A stretch of 7,230 bases of DNA from an uncultured bacterium (lineage in GTDB: Bacteria > Patescibacteria > JAEDAM01 > Absconditabacterales > Absconditicoccaceae). The stretch covers positions 1 through 7,230 of the forward strand of contig CALFEN010000037.1 of NCBI GenBank assembly GCA_937950065.1. The letters are read 5' to 3'. Made by a program: the position numbers and the translations under genes. This document shows, in pieces, positions 6,500 through 7,230 of this stretch. Every line of letters starts with the position of its first letter. The stretch's first letter is position 1. The notes below the pieces were generated by a model, which saw nothing but the letters and a program-made list of their open reading frames with translations, ran no database searches and was not told where the DNA came from.

Positions 6500-7230
6500 A
6501 TGAAAAATAATGCTTGGTTAACCGTAAGGAAAACAATATTTATCCTACTGACAGTGTTTAGTTATATAGCTTTTATATATTATTTGTTTTTTGATATCCA
6601 TTATATAATTTCTGTATATATTTTGTTGGGATTCTTATTATGTATACGTTTTTTTCTAATAGAACTAAAAAATTACGGCGTCAGATATCTGGGCAGTATA
6701 TTATTAGTTTCAGCGTTCATAGAAATGTTTTTACTGTGATTTGAAAATCTTTTCCTTGTATTTGCTCTGTATATAGTAAATATCGGTATGATTTGACTTG
6801 TATTTAAGATAAATGGAGAGATAAATAATAGAAAAAATATTTCAAGTATGCAGATGTTTTGAGCATGAAATTTAGGATTTGCCATAGTTTGTGCAATCAC
6901 ATATGCTTTGGTATTAGCATGAACTTATAATCAAAATAAGTTTATGTGTCAAAAGAATAAAAACAGTAATTATGTTTTTATTCAGAATTCATTGGATCAG
7001 ACAGCATTGGATTTTCAAACGAAATCTGAAATAAATAATAAATTGAATACATTGTTGGATACCAAATTAAAAGACATGCTGGGAGTAGATTCTCAAATTT
7101 TTGACTGTACTGGAGTGCAAAAAACTTTGGATAAACATCTAAATCAGGGAATAGCATCTACAGGAGATCTAACTACCTGAACAAATAATTTGGAACAGGG
7201 AACTGGTGATGCAGTAATTTGAAGTGGAGA
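6500..7230 (+). CDS. Multi-pass membrane protein, C-terminus beyond the window
   Basis: At least 243 codons with seven TGA-Gly codons, still open at the window end. Five hydrophobic segments are visible at about 11-30, 34-55, 64-80, 82-102 and 121-143. The short loops carry Arg/Lys (R10-K11, K57, R62, K103, R111-K112). After the fifth helix comes a long hydrophilic region with single cysteines at 150 and 203, a heptad-like stretch at about 165-195, and a Gly/Thr/Asn-rich stretch from 216. By the positive-inside rule this tail probably faces outward, and the two cysteines could form a disulfide; both are inferences. I recognise no family. ATG 6500 is preceded by AGAGAG rather than the AATAAA seen elsewhere, and no clear promoter was found, so expression may depend on the structured segment upstream. 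Confidence 0.8.

Noticed and set aside
6673..6900. Minus-strand open frame opposite the membrane-protein gene
   Set aside because: It is antisense to a continuous multi-helix protein and shows no motif.

Overview
The window comes from an AT-rich bacterium that reads UGA as glycine (translation table 25), as Candidatus Absconditabacteria (SR1) and Gracilibacteria (BD1-5) of the Patescibacteria/CPR do. Read with the standard code, every protein gene is broken by in-frame TGA codons. With TGA as Gly, eight clean reading frames appear, seven complete and one cut by the window end. They contain about 74 in-frame TGA codons and end only in TAA (six) or TAG (one). Several TGA codons fall on glycines that define families, such as the Nudix-box Gly and the Gly before the nucleophilic Cys of a transglutaminase-like motif. 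The sequence cannot separate the two phyla.

Layout: a tRNA-Gln(UUG) without encoded CCA (70-142) is followed by a hairpin terminator. An MTH1-type Nudix hydrolase (330-839, +) converges on a uracil-DNA-glycosylase-fold protein (860-1510, -), so two candidate DNA-maintenance genes lie tail to tail. A divergent promoter region with abutting -35 boxes separates the glycosylase from a 579-residue zinc-ribbon/Asn-Ser-Cys-repeat protein (1635-3374, +) of a type I recall as widespread in CPR genomes. This gene converges on a two-gene minus-strand operon (5502 down to 3471) driven by a consensus TTGACA-16-TATAAT promoter. The operon encodes tandem paralogues of a transglutaminase-like family. The promoter-distal copy keeps a Cys-His-Asp triad; the promoter-proximal copy has Gln and Asp in place of Cys and His and looks like a pseudoenzyme. 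Divergent from it is a plus-strand pair, an AMMECR1-like domain protein (5646-6101) and a 70-residue helical protein (6115-6327). A 172-base gap with GC-richer dyads follows, then a five-helix membrane protein with a probable outward-facing C-terminal domain (6500 to beyond the window end).

Shared features: the four best promoter candidates all have 16-bp spacers and give short leaders of about 24-40 nt. Starts lack Shine-Dalgarno sequences, and six of eight have an AATAA(A) element at or just before the ATG. The most distinctive item is the active/inactive transglutaminase-like pair. The repeat-rich zinc-ribbon protein and the GC-enriched intergenic segment come next. No mobile element, CRISPR array or phage gene was seen.
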